A stretch of DNA of 64,000 nucleotides from Methylobacter psychrophilus. Its GTDB lineage: Bacteria; Pseudomonadota; Gammaproteobacteria; Methylococcales; Methylomonadaceae. A program made the translations under genes and the position numbers. A model generated the notes under the pieces. That model saw only the letters and a program-made list of their open reading frames with translations, made no database searches and was not told the DNA's origin. The stretch spans positions 109,960 to 173,959 of the forward strand of contig NZ_JAOEGU010000004.1 of the NCBI RefSeq assembly GCF_025583945.1. The letters are read 5' to 3'. This document shows, one piece after another, positions 15,982-25,925 of the stretch (the stretch's first letter is position 1; every line of letters starts with the position of its first letter).

Positions 15982-18150
15982 TTATTTTTGTTTTCCTGTT
16001 GTTTTGTTTTTGCCAAAGCTTTTTGGGCTTCGGTTATCAAGACCTGTATATTTGGTTTTAAACTGCTGGATCTTGCCTGACGATTCAACAGTGCCTTTAG
16101 GTTGGTAGGTTGGAATTAAATGGTGCTTGCCATTTCCTATCAAATCATTGCGACCCATGGCATTTAAGGCATCACGTAATAACGGCCAATTTTTAGGATC
16201 ATGATAGCGCAGGAAGGCTTTATGCAGGCGACGTTGTTTGATGGTCTTTGGTATCGGCATGTCTTCAGCCGTACGACTGACTTTACGTAGCGTATCTTTA
16301 CCGGAATGATACATCGCAGTGGCGATGGACATGGGCGATGGTAAGAATGCCTGGACCTGATCGGCTCTAAAGCCGTTACGTTTTAACCATAAAGCCAGGT
16401 TAAGCATATCGATATCGGTAGTGCCGGGGTGAGCGGCGATAAAATAAGGGATCAGATATTGCTCTTTACCCGCTTCTTTGGAGTATTTGTCAAACATTTC
16501 TTTAAAGCGGTCATAAGTACCCATGCCCGGCTTCATCATTTTTGATAACGGTCCTTGTTCGGTATGTTCGGGAGCAATTTTAAGGTAGCCGCCGACATGA
16601 TGGGTAACCAGTTCTTTAACGTATTCAGGCGATTCAACGGCTAAATCATAACGGAGACCGGAAGCAATAAAGATCTTTTTGATGCCTGGCAATGCCCGAG
16701 CTCTACGATAGAGTTTAATTAACGGTGTGTGATCAGTATTCAGATTAGGGCAAATGCCTGGGTAAACACAAGATGGCTTGCGACATGCGGCTTCAATCTT
16801 TTCATCTTTGCAGGCCAGTCGATACATATTGGCTGTGGGGCCACCCAAATCAGAAATATGACCGGTAAAAGCGGGTGATGTATCACGGATCGCTTCGATT
16901 TCCCGAATAATGGAATCTTCGGAACGGCTTTGAATAATGCGCCCTTCATGTTCAGTGATGGAACAAAAAGTACAGCCACCAAAACAGCCACGCATGATGT
17001 TGACCGAATGTTGAATCATTTCAAAAGCCGGTACATTAGCATTGCCATATTCTTTGTGAGGCACGCGTGAATAGGGCAGATCAAAAACGCCATCCATTTC
17101 TTTGGTCGTTAGCGGAATAGGTGGCGGGTTAATCCAGACTTGGCGTGTACCGTGTTGTTGAATTAACGGACGCGCATTACCCGGATTGGTTTCACCATGC
17201 ATCACCCTTGAGGCGTGGGCATACAATATAGGATCGTCTTTTACGGCGTCATAATCAGGAATGCGAATAACAGTTTGAGAGCGCTGGTCTCTGATCAATT
17301 GCTTAAGCATTACGACGCTGGAGAGCGAAATCACTTTTTCATTGGGATCACTATCATCAGATTTTTTATCGCAGGCAGGCTCTTCCTGATAAGGATTCTG
17401 TATAGGGCTTAGTGCGCCAGGCTTATCAATATCAGTAGAGTTTTTAACGATCCAGCCTTCGGGTATCTGTTTAACAAAATGTACTGTACCACGTATGCCT
17501 TTCAGTTCGGAGATAGCTTCCCCGTGAGCCAAGCGATGAGCGATTTCAACAATTTGCCGTTCCGCATTACCATAGACCAGCAAATCTGCCTTGGAATCCA
17601 GCAATACTGATTTACGTACCTTATCAGACCAGTAATCGTAATGGGCTATGCGTCGTAAACTGGCTTCTATGCCGCCAATAATAATCGGTACCTCTTTGTA
17701 AGCTTCCCGGCAGCGGTGCGAATAAACATTGACGGCGCGGTCGGGGCGCTTTCCTGCCGCACCATTGGCTGTATAAGCATCATTTGAACGAATTTTTTTA
17801 TCGGAGGTGTAGCGGTTAACCATGGAGTCCATGTTGCCACCGGTTACTCCAAAAAATAAATTGGGGCGGCCCAGTTTGCTAAAATCAACGGCACTGGTCC
17901 AGTCTGGCTGAGAGATAATTCCCACTCTAAAGCCTTGTGCTTCCAGTAAACGTCCTATTAATGCCATACCAAAGCTGGGGTGATCAATGTAGGCATCGCC
18001 AGTGACAAGAATAACATCGCAACTATCCCAGCCAAGTTCATCCATTTCAGATCTGCTCATTGGTAAAACAGGGGCTACACCAAAGCGTTGCGCCCAGTAT
18101 TTACGGTAACTGAAAAGATTAGGTTCGGTTTGTAAGGCAGTGGAAGTCAT
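15982..18150 (-). CDS. ygiQ: YgiQ family radical SAM protein
   Basis: This 722-residue protein is a full-length member of the YgiQ/UPF0313 family. It opens with the family N-terminus ([11 protein letters not shown], then [19 protein letters not shown]), carries a B12-binding-like segment, and has the radical SAM cysteine motif [18 protein letters not shown] near residue 387, which would hold a 4Fe-4S cluster. The C-terminus is Lys/Gly rich. The substrate is not known for the family. Its start overlaps the stop of the spermidine-synthase-like gene by four bases, so the two are translated together. Confidence 0.95.
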   Translation of the reverse strand: MTSTALQTEPNLFSYRKYWAQRFGVAPVLPMSRSEMDELGWDSCDVILVTGDAYIDHPSFGMALIGRLLEAQGFRVGIISQPDWTSAVDFSKLGRPNLFFGVTGGNMDSMVNRYTSDKKIRSNDAYTANGAAGKRPDRAVNVYSHRCREAYKEVPIIIGGIEASLRRIAHYDYWSDKVRKSVLLDSKADLLVYGNAERQIVEIAHRLAHGEAISELKGIRGTVHFVKQIPEGWIVKNSTDIDKPGALSPIQNPYQEEPACDKKSDDSDPNEKVISLSSVVMLKQLIRDQRSQTVIRIPDYDAVKDDPILYAHASRVMHGETNPGNARPLIQQHGTRQVWINPPPIPLTTKEMDGVFDLPYSRVPHKEYGNANVPAFEMIQHSVNIMRGCFGGCTFCSITEHEGRIIQSRSEDSIIREIEAIRDTSPAFTGHISDLGGPTANMYRLACKDEKIEAACRKPSCVYPGICPNLNTDHTPLIKLYRRARALPGIKKIFIASGLRYDLAVESPEYVKELVTHHVGGYLKIAPEHTEQGPLSKMMKPGMGTYDRFKEMFDKYSKEAGKEQYLIPYFIAAHPGTTDIDMLNLALWLKRNGFRADQVQAFLPSPMSIATAMYHSGKDTLRKVSRTAEDMPIPKTIKQRRLHKAFLRYHDPKNWPLLRDALNAMGRNDLIGNGKHHLIPTYQPKGTVESSGKIQQFKTKYTGLDNRSPKSFGKNKTTGKQK

Positions 18151-18956
18151 GGTTTTATCACTTTATTAAAGGTGCTGGCGTTATGTCTTTTAAGGTCTTT
18201 CAAAAAAGTCGGAAATTCAATTTGGTATTTTTGCTCAAGAACCAGAGCATTGGTTCTTAGTTCTTTCAGGGAAAAAAGCGGTGCATAATTATTAAAGGCA
18301 AAAGCAATGATATTGCCTCTATCCCGAACCGGCAGGAATAAAACTTGCCAGTTAAAAACGCGTGCCAACCACTGGGATACTTGCTGGAACTCGGGATTAC
18401 TGGTGCCGCCCCAAAGATTGATGACCAGTATGCCGTCTTTCTTTAACAAGGCTTGGCAAGCATCAAAAAAAGCCTCATTACAAATTGAAGAAGCCATGCC
18501 TTCATGATCAAATGCATCTAAAAACAATAAACTGTAGTGTTCCCGATTGGATTCTGCGCGTTGGCGTATATAGTCACCCCCATCATCAACTATAATTTTT
18601 AATCGGGAATCCAACGGTAACCCAAAATAACTACGGGCAATTTTAACCACGCTTTTTCTGTACTCAACTACTTTTAAGCGGCAATCCGGAAAATGCTCAA
18701 GTAAATGTTTGGTTAAAGAGCCACCACCTAAGCCGACAACCAGTGCGTCGTCATCCAGGATAGGCTTGAACAGCAACCAACTGGTCATTGCCCGAACATA
18801 ATTTAACTCAAGCTTATCAGGGTCAGTTAATAACATGCTGCTTTGTCGCGGATGCGAGCCAAAATGTAAGGATCTGACCCCCTTACACTCGATTATTTCT
18901 ATAATCCCCTCATCATCGTGACTTTCGTGGATAAGCAGGCCTTCATATTTGTACAT
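18147..18956 (-). CDS. spermidine-synthase-like methyltransferase-fold protein
   Basis: This 269-residue protein has the spermidine synthase/SAM-binding Rossmann fold: VVGLGGGSL at residues 73-81, [17 protein letters not shown] near 95-111, VDDGGDYI near 122, and [10 protein letters not shown] near 150. The N-terminal strand domain is short. The aspartate expected for polyamine binding is not obvious, so true spermidine synthase activity is doubtful. It is upstream of and overlaps ygiQ by an ATGA. It could be a SpeE-like orphan methyltransferase. Confidence 0.8.
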   Translation of the reverse strand: MYKYEGLLIHESHDDEGIIEIIECKGVRSLHFGSHPRQSSMLLTDPDKLELNYVRAMTSWLLFKPILDDDALVVGLGGGSLTKHLLEHFPDCRLKVVEYRKSVVKIARSYFGLPLDSRLKIIVDDGGDYIRQRAESNREHYSLLFLDAFDHEGMASSICNEAFFDACQALLKKDGILVINLWGGTSNPEFQQVSQWLARVFNWQVLFLPVRDRGNIIAFAFNNYAPLFSLKELRTNALVLEQKYQIEFPTFLKDLKRHNASTFNKVIKP

Positions 18957-19312
18957 AGTAAAGCTTGTAATTTTCTAAATCATAAATAATTATTATACAC
19001 GAGGATTGCTTTTAACTGACTGTATTTGTTTATATTTATTTATTTATAAAGCACTTGATTTGAAGGGTTATAGGCATTTTCATGCAGGTAGATCATGTGT
19101 TTTTAAACGGGATTTTATAAGCAACATACGCTTTATCTCGTCATGCGAGCACTATAGAGATTGGGATTATGTTGTCGATCGTCAACATAAAGTCATTTTG
19201 ACTACATTAATTTATGTGCACTTTAAACCATTGTTATTATTTCATTGGTACCCTGTTTTATTTATGATGATAGTATTGACGATTTTGTTGGGCAGTATTT
19301 TCAGGATAAAAA
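18957..19312. other. divergent intergenic region upstream of uvrC
   Basis: This gap of about 350 bases separates the minus-strand spermidine-synthase-like gene from plus-strand uvrC and must hold both promoters. A TTG-initiated frame at 19006-19344 (112 codons) with GAGGA before it runs through most of the gap and overlaps uvrC. Its Phe/Tyr/His-rich composition resembles no family, and I leave it uncalled. A near-palindrome ATGTTGtCGATCGtCAACAT at 19169-19188 may be an operator. Confidence 0.4.
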
Positions 19313-21160
19313 GTGGGTTCCGAAATCTCAGAAAGCAGTTTTGACAGTGCTGCCTTTTTAAAAAATCTAACTACGCGTCCAGGCATTTATACGATGCTAA
19401 ATGACAAGGGCGAGATTATTTATATAGGTAAAGCTAAAAACCTTAAAAATCGCGTTTCCAGTTATTTTAAAAAACAAGCCGCGTCAATTAAGCAACAGGT
19501 CATGGTGACTAAAGTGGCTGCCATTGAAGTGACTATTACCCATACTGAAGGCGAGGCCTTATTGCTGGAATGTCAGCAAATAAAACGGCACAAGCCTCGT
19601 TATAATATTTGTCTCAGGGACGATAAGTCCTTTCCCTATGTATTTTTGTCCAGTGAGCAAGACTTTCCGCAAATTACCATTCACCGTGGTGCCAAGAATA
19701 AAAAAGGCCGCTATTTTGGTCCTTATCCCAGTTCGGGAGCGGTTAGAGAAAGTCTTAAATTACTGCAAAGATTGTTTCCAATCCGGCAATGTGATGATGC
19801 TTTTTATAACAACCGTACCCGGCCTTGTTTGCAATATCAGATAGAGCGTTGCACTGCACCTTGTGTAGGGCTTATTGACAAAAAAAACTATGCGCTGGAT
19901 GTTGAAAGTACGGTAATGTTTCTAGAGGGCAAGGGAAGCTTGCTGATTGATCAGTTGATTATTAATATGGAAACCGCTGCGGCTAGTCTTGATTTTGAGC
20001 AAGCTGCCGGATTTAGGGATCAGATTGCAAGGTTGCGTTCGGTATTGGAAAAACATTTTGTTCACGGAGAAAAGGGCGATGTTGATATTATTGCCTGTGC
20101 CAGCAGAGGCAGCGTCGCCTGTGTTCAAGTGTTTTTTATCCGTAATGGCCAGCATTTAGGTAATAAAGTCTTTTTTCCGAAAGTGACTGATGAATATGAG
20201 CCTGCGGCTATCTTGCAAGCTTTTATCCCGCAATATTATCTTGATAAACCCGTACCTTATGAACTAATAGTTAGTCATGAACCGGAAGAGGCTGCATTAC
20301 TGATCGAGGTTTTAGCCAGTCAGATAAAGCATCCTGTGAGCATTTCTTCCAGCGTCAGAGGCGAGCGCTTAAAGTGGCTGCAAATGGCAGGGACGAATGC
20401 TGAGAATTCATTGCTAAGCAAGTTGTCAGATAAACAGGGTATTTATGACCGGTTTCTTAGTCTACAAGAGGAATTAGGTTGTAAAGATTTACCCAAGCGT
20501 CTGGAGTGCTTTGATATTAGTCACACACAAGGCGATCAGACGGTTGCATCCTGTGTGGTTTTTGATAGGGATGGCCCGGTAAAATCAGCTTATCGTCGCT
20601 TTAATATATCAGGTATAACCGGGGGTGATGATTATGCGGCTATTCACCAAGCGGTTTTCAGGCGCTTTAAACGTCTGAAGCAGGGCGAGCATGAGGCACC
20701 TGATATCTTGTTTATTGACGGCGGTAAAGGTCAGGTGCATGAAGCACAAAAGGCATTAGCAGAATTAGACATAAACAATGTTATGATAGTCGGCGTTTCA
20801 AAGGGACCTGATAGAAAACCCGGCATGGAAAAACTTATCCTGGTAGATCAGGAGCAGCCCGTGGACATAACAACAGGTGCCAGCGGTTTACTGTTAATAC
20901 AGCATATTCGCGATGAGGCACACCGGTTTGCAATAACAGGACACAGACTACGTCGCGGTAAGGCATCAAAACAATCAGTTTTGGAAACTATTCCAGGACT
21001 GGGTTCCAAGCGACGACAGCTTTTATTAAAACAGTTTGGGGGGCTGCAAGGCATTTCATGCGCAAGTGTAGATGCACTTTGTAGCGTGGACCGCATAAGT
21101 CGGCATTTGGCACAACGAATTTACGGGCTATTTCATCATCAAGATGACGATTCAATTTAA
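19313..21160 (+). CDS. uvrC: excinuclease ABC subunit C
   Basis: UvrC makes the dual incisions in nucleotide excision repair. The 615-residue protein has the N-terminal GIY-YIG nuclease (RPGIYTML...IIYIGKAKNLKNRV, about residues 22-48), a UVR domain near 205-240 for UvrB contact, the C-terminal RNase H-like endonuclease (FDISHTQGDQTVASCV, LFIDGGKGQVHEA), and tandem helix-hairpin-helix motifs (ETIPGLGSKRRQLLLKQFG). It starts at GTG 19313 behind an AGGAT. It overlaps pgsA by 17 bases, the usual uvrC-pgsA gene pair. Confidence 0.96.
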   Translation: MGSEISESSFDSAAFLKNLTTRPGIYTMLNDKGEIIYIGKAKNLKNRVSSYFKKQAASIKQQVMVTKVAAIEVTITHTEGEALLLECQQIKRHKPRYNICLRDDKSFPYVFLSSEQDFPQITIHRGAKNKKGRYFGPYPSSGAVRESLKLLQRLFPIRQCDDAFYNNRTRPCLQYQIERCTAPCVGLIDKKNYALDVESTVMFLEGKGSLLIDQLIINMETAAASLDFEQAAGFRDQIARLRSVLEKHFVHGEKGDVDIIACASRGSVACVQVFFIRNGQHLGNKVFFPKVTDEYEPAAILQAFIPQYYLDKPVPYELIVSHEPEEAALLIEVLASQIKHPVSISSSVRGERLKWLQMAGTNAENSLLSKLSDKQGIYDRFLSLQEELGCKDLPKRLECFDISHTQGDQTVASCVVFDRDGPVKSAYRRFNISGITGGDDYAAIHQAVFRRFKRLKQGEHEAPDILFIDGGKGQVHEAQKALAELDINNVMIVGVSKGPDRKPGMEKLILVDQEQPVDITTGASGLLLIQHIRDEAHRFAITGHRLRRGKASKQSVLETIPGLGSKRRQLLLKQFGGLQGISCASVDALCSVDRISRHLAQRIYGLFHHQDDDSI

Positions 21161-21707
21161 CATACCTACAAATCTTACGCTGTTAAGAATTGCGTTAATT
21201 CCGTTATTAACCGTGGTTTTTTATCTGCCCTGGCAATATTCCAATCTGGCTTGTACCCTGATTTTTTTGTTGGCTGGCTTTACCGACTGGCTGGATGGCT
21301 ACCTTGCCAGAAAAATGCAACTGGAAACCCCTTTTGGTGCTTTTTTAGATCCTGTTGCTGATAAACTAATGGTCGCCATCGTACTGGTTTTAATTGTTCA
21401 ACAGCAAGCGACGCCTTACCTGGCGATTCCTGCCGCGATTATTATCGCCAGAGAAATAACCATTGCTTCACTGCGGGAATGGATGGCAGAAATCGGCCAA
21501 CGAGCAAAAGTAAGAGTCTCTCAATTAGGTAAATGGAAAACTACCGCACAAATGCTATCAATTGGCATGTTGTTATATCGTGAAGATTTATTGGGTATGC
21601 CCATTAATTTAATTGGCTATGGCTTGCTGTATATTTCTGCCGTCCTGACATTATGGTCTATGATTAATTACCTAAGCGCTGCTTTGGCAGTCATTAAGGA
21701 AAAATAA
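21144..21707 (+). CDS. pgsA: CDP-diacylglycerol-glycerol-3-phosphate 3-phosphatidyltransferase
   Basis: PgsA makes phosphatidylglycerophosphate, the committed step to phosphatidylglycerol and cardiolipin, in the inner membrane. The 187-residue protein carries the CDP-alcohol phosphotransferase signature TDWLDGYLARKMQLETPFG followed by AFLDPVADK (residues about 48-76), with several hydrophobic helices throughout. It starts inside the end of uvrC and is followed by a rho-independent terminator, so uvrC-pgsA form one unit. Confidence 0.96.
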   Translation: MTIQFNIPTNLTLLRIALIPLLTVVFYLPWQYSNLACTLIFLLAGFTDWLDGYLARKMQLETPFGAFLDPVADKLMVAIVLVLIVQQQATPYLAIPAAIIIAREITIASLREWMAEIGQRAKVRVSQLGKWKTTAQMLSIGMLLYREDLLGMPINLIGYGLLYISAVLTLWSMINYLSAALAVIKEK

Positions 21708-21721
21708 ATATATTACACTTT

Positions 21722-21755
21722 CAGGTTTGTTACTGATAAACCTGTTTGATTTTTT
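21722..21755 (+). terminator. rho-independent terminator after pgsA
   Basis: CAGGTTT (21722-21728) pairs with AAACCTG (21738-21744) and is followed by TTTGATTTTTT. It lies 15 bases after the pgsA stop. Confidence 0.8.
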
Positions 21756-21886
21756 GGCTTTCCGCTTTTTTAGTGGGGTAAATGATAAAGCTTAACTGCT
21801 AACTGTTAAATGCCCTGACTGACATTGAAAGCCATTTTTTTTTAACACACTCAGATACAGCATATTGATACGCTGCGGCAAAAAAA

Positions 21887-22486
21887 ATGGATCAGGAAAT
21901 AGAAATTATTCAGCCAAGAGCTGAAACGCAAGACGAGATATTAGTGGCGGCTTTAAAGTTATTTGCCACAAAAGGGTATTTTGCTACATCGTTAGTAGAT
22001 ATTGCTGCGGCTACAGGTATGAAAAATACCTCAGCTATTTATCATCATTTCAAAAATAAGCACATGATGGCGGCACAACTGTATACCAATATTTTTGATA
22101 GCTTCAATATTTCTTTTGATGATATCAGGCGCCGAAATGAAAAGCCTTCAGAGCAGTTACGTAGCATTGTTGATTTATTTTTCAAGCTGACTGACGATGC
22201 ACCGGATGTTATGCAGTTTCTGCTGATTTTAAAACTTAATGAGTTTTTACCCGAAGAGAAACCGGTGATGGAAACCGCCGCATTTGTAAAAATTATTAAA
22301 ATCATTCAGGTGGGCATAAAAGTGGGTGAAATACGTGATATTGATCCGCAGTTGGTCAATGCCTATTTCTTTGGCGTTATCAATAATACCTTGCGATCAG
22401 TATTAACCGGTGCGTTGGATAAAAAAGCCGATACCTATCTGTCGCAAACATGGTTAACGGCATGGAATGCTATTGCCAAAAAATGA
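21887..22486 (+). CDS. TetR-family transcriptional regulator
   Basis: This 199-residue protein has the N-terminal TetR helix-turn-helix: ILVAALKLFATKGYFATSLVDIAAATGM...IYHHFKNKHMM (about residues 18-65), followed by a helical ligand/dimer domain. The neighbours give no clue to its ligand; the gene stands between the pgsA terminator and a small Cys-containing gene. Its own operator is not obvious, though the 130-base upstream gap is AT-rich. Confidence 0.9.
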   Translation: MDQEIEIIQPRAETQDEILVAALKLFATKGYFATSLVDIAAATGMKNTSAIYHHFKNKHMMAAQLYTNIFDSFNISFDDIRRRNEKPSEQLRSIVDLFFKLTDDAPDVMQFLLILKLNEFLPEEKPVMETAAFVKIIKIIQVGIKVGEIRDIDPQLVNAYFFGVINNTLRSVLTGALDKKADTYLSQTWLTAWNAIAKK

Positions 22487-22512
22487 GCATGATTTTGAGT
22501 TAAAGAAAAATC

Positions 22513-22698
22513 GTGGGTGATATTGTTCAGTTTAAACGACCAACCGTCGCTCAGCGGCATAAAGGTAATACTTTATGCCGTAGTGGTTTCCATAAATGGG
22601 AAATCCTCAAGGAAAAGCAGTTTGATGTTAAGCAGGGGAAATTGATTACAGCTTATCAATGCACTCGCTGTGCAAAAATCAAAACTAAAGCGTTGTAA
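22513..22698 (+). CDS. small zinc-ribbon-like hypothetical protein
   Basis: This 61-residue protein starts at GTG 22513. It has two Cys/His knuckles, CRSGFHKWE (residues 22-30) and CTRCAKIKTK (residues 50-59), spaced like a small zinc ribbon. It lies 26 bases after the TetR gene, on the same strand. No family is recognised. The start codon is uncertain, and a stand-alone frame this short carries some risk. Confidence 0.55.
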   Translation: MGDIVQFKRPTVAQRHKGNTLCRSGFHKWEILKEKQFDVKQGKLITAYQCTRCAKIKTKAL

Positions 22699-22719
22699 TA
22701 GAAAGTAGCGATAATCTCT

Positions 22720-22764
22720 CAGATAAATAATTTAGATGCCGACAGATACCATAATAGGTGTCTC
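22720..22764. repeat. copy of a dispersed intergenic repeat (partial)
   Basis: CAGATAAATAATTTaGATG followed by ACAGATACCATAATAGGTG matches the head of the element at 37026-37080, but the hairpin's right arm is degenerate. It lies in the 175-base gap between the small zinc-ribbon gene and the EVE gene. Confidence 0.45.
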
Positions 22765-22873
22765 ATAAGTAGAAGCAAAAAGAAGGTCGACTGAGAAGTC
22801 AATGTCCGTGTTTCAAGTTAAGCAAACTCATAAAGCGGCAAGGGATAAGAATTGAACTGTTTTGCAGTCTTTA

Positions 22874-23359
22874 CTACGAAACTTCCATAATTGGCTGAGT
22901 TGTCTCTAGCGAAATAATATACCGCCATTCTTCTTCGCTCACTGGTATTATAGATAAGCGGTTACCTCGCCTTAACAGCACCATTCCTGTCAATTCGGGG
23001 CGTGACTTTAATTCTTTAAGCGTAATGGTCCGGGATAATGTTCTGACATATTTAACATCAACCATTATCCATCGAGGCTGGGTGGGATCGCTTTTAGGAT
23101 CAAAATGGCTATCATCAGGATCAAAGGCAGTAAAGTCAGGATAACCCTCCTTAGCGACTTCCATAATTCCAACAATGCCAGGTTGGTCGCAGTTTGAATG
23201 ATAAAAAAATACGTGGTCACCCAGTTTCATGGCATCCCTCATCATGTTTCTGGCTTGATAATTACGCACGCCATCCCAATGCTCGGTCCGGTTTGGCTTG
23301 TTGTAAAGATCATTAATGCCAAACACATCAGGTTCTGATTTCATTAGCCAGTAGTTCAT
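22874..23359 (-). CDS. EVE-domain protein
   Basis: From ATG 23359 this encodes 161 residues of a compact EVE domain (PUA-like fold, related to YTH). It opens with MNYWLMKSEPDVFGINDL, then HWDGVRNYQARNMMRDAMKLGD, HVFFYHSNCDQPGIVGIMEV, and ends with RRGNRLSIIPVSEEEW. The family binds modified bases; stand-alone bacterial members are widespread with unsettled roles. A 13-codon upstream extension in the same frame is rejected because the family begins at MNYWL. A run of eight G lies just upstream at 23371-23378. Confidence 0.9.
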   Translation of the reverse strand: MNYWLMKSEPDVFGINDLYNKPNRTEHWDGVRNYQARNMMRDAMKLGDHVFFYHSNCDQPGIVGIMEVAKEGYPDFTAFDPDDSHFDPKSDPTQPRWIMVDVKYVRTLSRTITLKELKSRPELTGMVLLRRGNRLSIIPVSEEEWRYIISLETTQPIMEVS

Positions 23360-23570
23360 GGTGTTCTCATAGGGGGGGGTAAATATAAATAATTCCAAGT
23401 TTGATAGTAAGTTAGCGTTTATAAGCTATGCTACTAGAAGGCTGTCCGAAAATAGCGGGTTGTAATTTAGTTTTGAGTTGAATTGAATAATGGTTTTTTT
23501 TTGATACCAGTCAATACGGAGAAGTATAACTGGTTTTGTCTGTCAAAATGTTTTTTGAGAAAAAACATCA

Positions 23571-23896
23571 GGCAAAAAAAATGCGACTGATTGGGTCGCA
23601 TTAAAAGAGGGATATAACGCTCTGATTTCCGGGAAGGAAGTTTGCATCTCAAGAGTTGGTCTTATAATAACTATAAAGAGTAGAAGAGGGAATGTGGCAT
23701 ATTGCCGCGTGACAAATTGTCGCAGAGACAATGGAATTGCAGGCAAAAAAAATGCGACTTATGAGGTCGCATTAAAAGAAGGATATAACGCTCTGATTTC
23801 CGAGGAGGAAGTTTGCATCTCAAGAGTTGCAGTTATAATAACCATAAAAATTAAAAGAGGGAATGTGGCATATTGCCGCGTGACATATTGTCGCAG
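23571..23896. repeat. two tandem copies of a 155-bp repeat
   Basis: Copies at 23571-23725 and 23742-23896 are equal in length and about 90% identical. Each starts GGCAAAAAAAATGCGAC with a short hairpin (ATGCGAC...GTCGCAT) and ends GCCGCGTGACAAATTGTCGCAG or near it. The 171-base period is a multiple of three, and one frame stays open through both, reading KKNAT..VALKEGYNALIS twice. No start codon opens that frame, so coding status is open. The block lies between the EVE gene and ksgA. Confidence 0.8.
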
Positions 23897-23898
23897 GG

Positions 23899-24684
23899 TC
23901 AAGGCATTTCTTGTAAAACATTACTCAATTTTGCAAAATCATTCAGTGATAATGCTTCAGCCCTTAATGTAGGGTCGATGTTCAGGGCGATAATAACATC
24001 TTCATCGATGAGTTTTTTTAAGGAATTACGCAATGTCTTACGGCGCTGCGAGAATGCCTGTACGACGACTCTATTGAGCTTTGTCATATCATTAACTTTA
24101 ACGGGCGGTTGTTGATGCGGTACCAGTCTTACAATTGCCGACATGACTTTAGGTGCCGGGTCAAAGCTTTCAGGGGGGACGTCAAATAACAGTTCTGTTG
24201 CACAGAAATATTGCATCATGACGCTAAGTCTGCCATATTTTTTACTGCCTGGAGCCGCACAAATTCGGTCAACGACTTCTTTTTGCAGCATAAAATGCAT
24301 GTCTTCTATGCAAGAGGCATTATTTAGTAAGTGAAACATTAGCGGCGTTGAAATGTTGTAAGGTAAATTGCCAATGATACGGAGTTTTTCATTATCTTTA
24401 GCCAGTGCTGAAAAATCGAATTTTAAGGCATCGGCACTGTAAATTTGCAAATTATCATGTTGTTTGAATTTGTCCTTTAGCAATACCACCAGATCCCTGT
24501 CGAGTTCAACTACATCAAGACGTAATTTCTGCTGTAATAAAGGTTCTGTTAACGCTCCCATGCCAGGGCCTATCTCAACCCAATGTTGGCCAGGTTTTGC
24601 CTGTAAGCTGGAAAGTATGCTGTAAATAATATTATGGTCATGTAAAAAATTCTGACCAAAGCGTTTGCGTGGAGTATGTGTCAT
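23899..24684 (-). CDS. rsmA: 16S rRNA (adenine1518-N6/adenine1519-N6)-dimethyltransferase
   Basis: RsmA (KsgA) dimethylates two adjacent adenosines in helix 45 of 16S rRNA during small-subunit assembly. The 261-residue protein begins with PRKRFGQNFLHD, has the SAM motif VEIGPGMGALTEPLL (residues about 36-50), ELDRDL, and the catalytic NLPYNIS (near 110-116), followed by the C-terminal FSQRRKTLRNSLK helix. It starts one base after the pdxA stop, so pdxA-rsmA are translated as a pair, the classic order in gammaproteobacteria. Confidence 0.96.
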   Translation of the reverse strand: MTHTPRKRFGQNFLHDHNIIYSILSSLQAKPGQHWVEIGPGMGALTEPLLQQKLRLDVVELDRDLVVLLKDKFKQHDNLQIYSADALKFDFSALAKDNEKLRIIGNLPYNISTPLMFHLLNNASCIEDMHFMLQKEVVDRICAAPGSKKYGRLSVMMQYFCATELLFDVPPESFDPAPKVMSAIVRLVPHQQPPVKVNDMTKLNRVVVQAFSQRRKTLRNSLKKLIDEDVIIALNIDPTLRAEALSLNDFAKLSNVLQEMP

Positions 24685-24685
24685 T

Positions 24686-25681
24686 TTATAAAGAAGGGTT
24701 AGTTGCCATTGTTAATGCCGTTTGCAACGCAAATTGCAGGCTGCCGATATCGGCTTTGCCAGTACCTGCCAAGTCTAAAGCAGTGCCATGGTCAACAGAG
24801 GTACGGATAATAGGCAGTCCCAGCGTGATGTTGACCGCTTTTCCAAAGCCCAGGTATTTAAGCACCGGCAAGCCTTGATCATGATACATGGCTAACACGG
24901 CATCTGCAGAGTCCAGGTATTTAGCAGTAAACAAGGTATCTGCCGCGAGTGGCCCCTGAAGATTCAGGCCTTGCTGGCGAAAGCCTTCCAATACGGGTTC
25001 AATAACGTCAATTTCTTCACGACCCAGGTGACCATTTTCTCCGGCATGGGGGTTAAGCCCACATACCAGTATTTTTGGATTATCAAGGTTAAAGCGTGTA
25101 CGTAAATCATGATCCAGTATGCGAATGACGGCTCTCAGGCGTGTATGAGTGATAGCCGGACTGACTTCAGCAAGAGGTAAGTGGGTTGTCACCAAGGCAA
25201 CCCGCAAGCCTGGTGTTGCCAACATCATTACCGGATGTCCGCCGGTAATTTCGGCAATATATTCGGTATGACCGCTAAAGACAAAGCCGGCATCATTGAT
25301 AATGCCTTTATGGACAGGCCCCGTCACCATCGCGTCAAAAAGCCTATCCATGCAACCTTTCGTTGCTATAGTAATTGTTTTTAATACATAACGGCTGTTC
25401 AACAGGTTTGTTTGTCCACACTGAGCAGGTTCGGAGAGTTCAACAGGTAGTATCGTCAAGTTTCCGGCTTTCTGGTTTGTTGGCGGTAGCGAGCGATCAA
25501 ATTCATTTAGCCGGATAGACAGGCCTAACTGTTCGGCGCGTTGCGTCAATAATTCAGGACTGGCTATTACGATGAGTTGGCAGGGTAAATCCTGCTGTGC
25601 CAGTTGGATGCAAAGATCGGGGCCTATGCCGGCAGGTTCTCCGGGAGTTAACGCAATGCGTTGTATGGAATTAAGAGCCAT
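24686..25681 (-). CDS. pdxA: 4-hydroxythreonine-4-phosphate dehydrogenase
   Basis: PdxA oxidises 4-phospho-hydroxythreonine on the route to pyridoxal phosphate. From ATG 25681 ([20 protein letters not shown]) it is 331 residues, the family size. A longer frame to 25873 has no homology. Family motifs seen are the N-terminal [11 protein letters not shown], the metal histidine in [33 protein letters not shown], and the C-terminal [11 protein letters not shown] with [10 protein letters not shown]. The usual upstream surA is absent; a divergent hemC follows a gap of about 240 bases. Confidence 0.95.
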   Translation of the reverse strand: MALNSIQRIALTPGEPAGIGPDLCIQLAQQDLPCQLIVIASPELLTQRAEQLGLSIRLNEFDRSLPPTNQKAGNLTILPVELSEPAQCGQTNLLNSRYVLKTITIATKGCMDRLFDAMVTGPVHKGIINDAGFVFSGHTEYIAEITGGHPVMMLATPGLRVALVTTHLPLAEVSPAITHTRLRAVIRILDHDLRTRFNLDNPKILVCGLNPHAGENGHLGREEIDVIEPVLEGFRQQGLNLQGPLAADTLFTAKYLDSADAVLAMYHDQGLPVLKYLGFGKAVNITLGLPIIRTSVDHGTALDLAGTGKADIGSLQFALQTALTMATNPSL

Positions 25682-25925
25682 GTGCCATGTCATCTGAAAA
25701 AAAATTAATTTTACAGCATAATGGCGCAGTTTTTTTAAAAAATGCTGTCGAGAATAAGTTTTAGGGGGCAGTAAAACGATTATGCAATTAGATAATAGAG
25801 TACTAATTGACTTCCAAGGAATGATTGCTTTATGTTTAATCAAACAAAATATTAATGCGCTATAACTTACCATTAAGTTAAATAAGGTTACAATAAACCC
25901 ATTTTTGAAAAATGAAGGTTTCCTT

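Noticed and set aside
23694..23972. 92-codon frame across the second tandem repeat as a gene
   Set aside because: It overlaps the 3' end of ksgA and its start lies inside a repeat unit; treated as repeat sequence unless expression is shown.
25681..25873. N-terminal extension of PdxA
   Set aside because: No homology in the extra 64 codons; the family N-terminus begins at ATG 25681.
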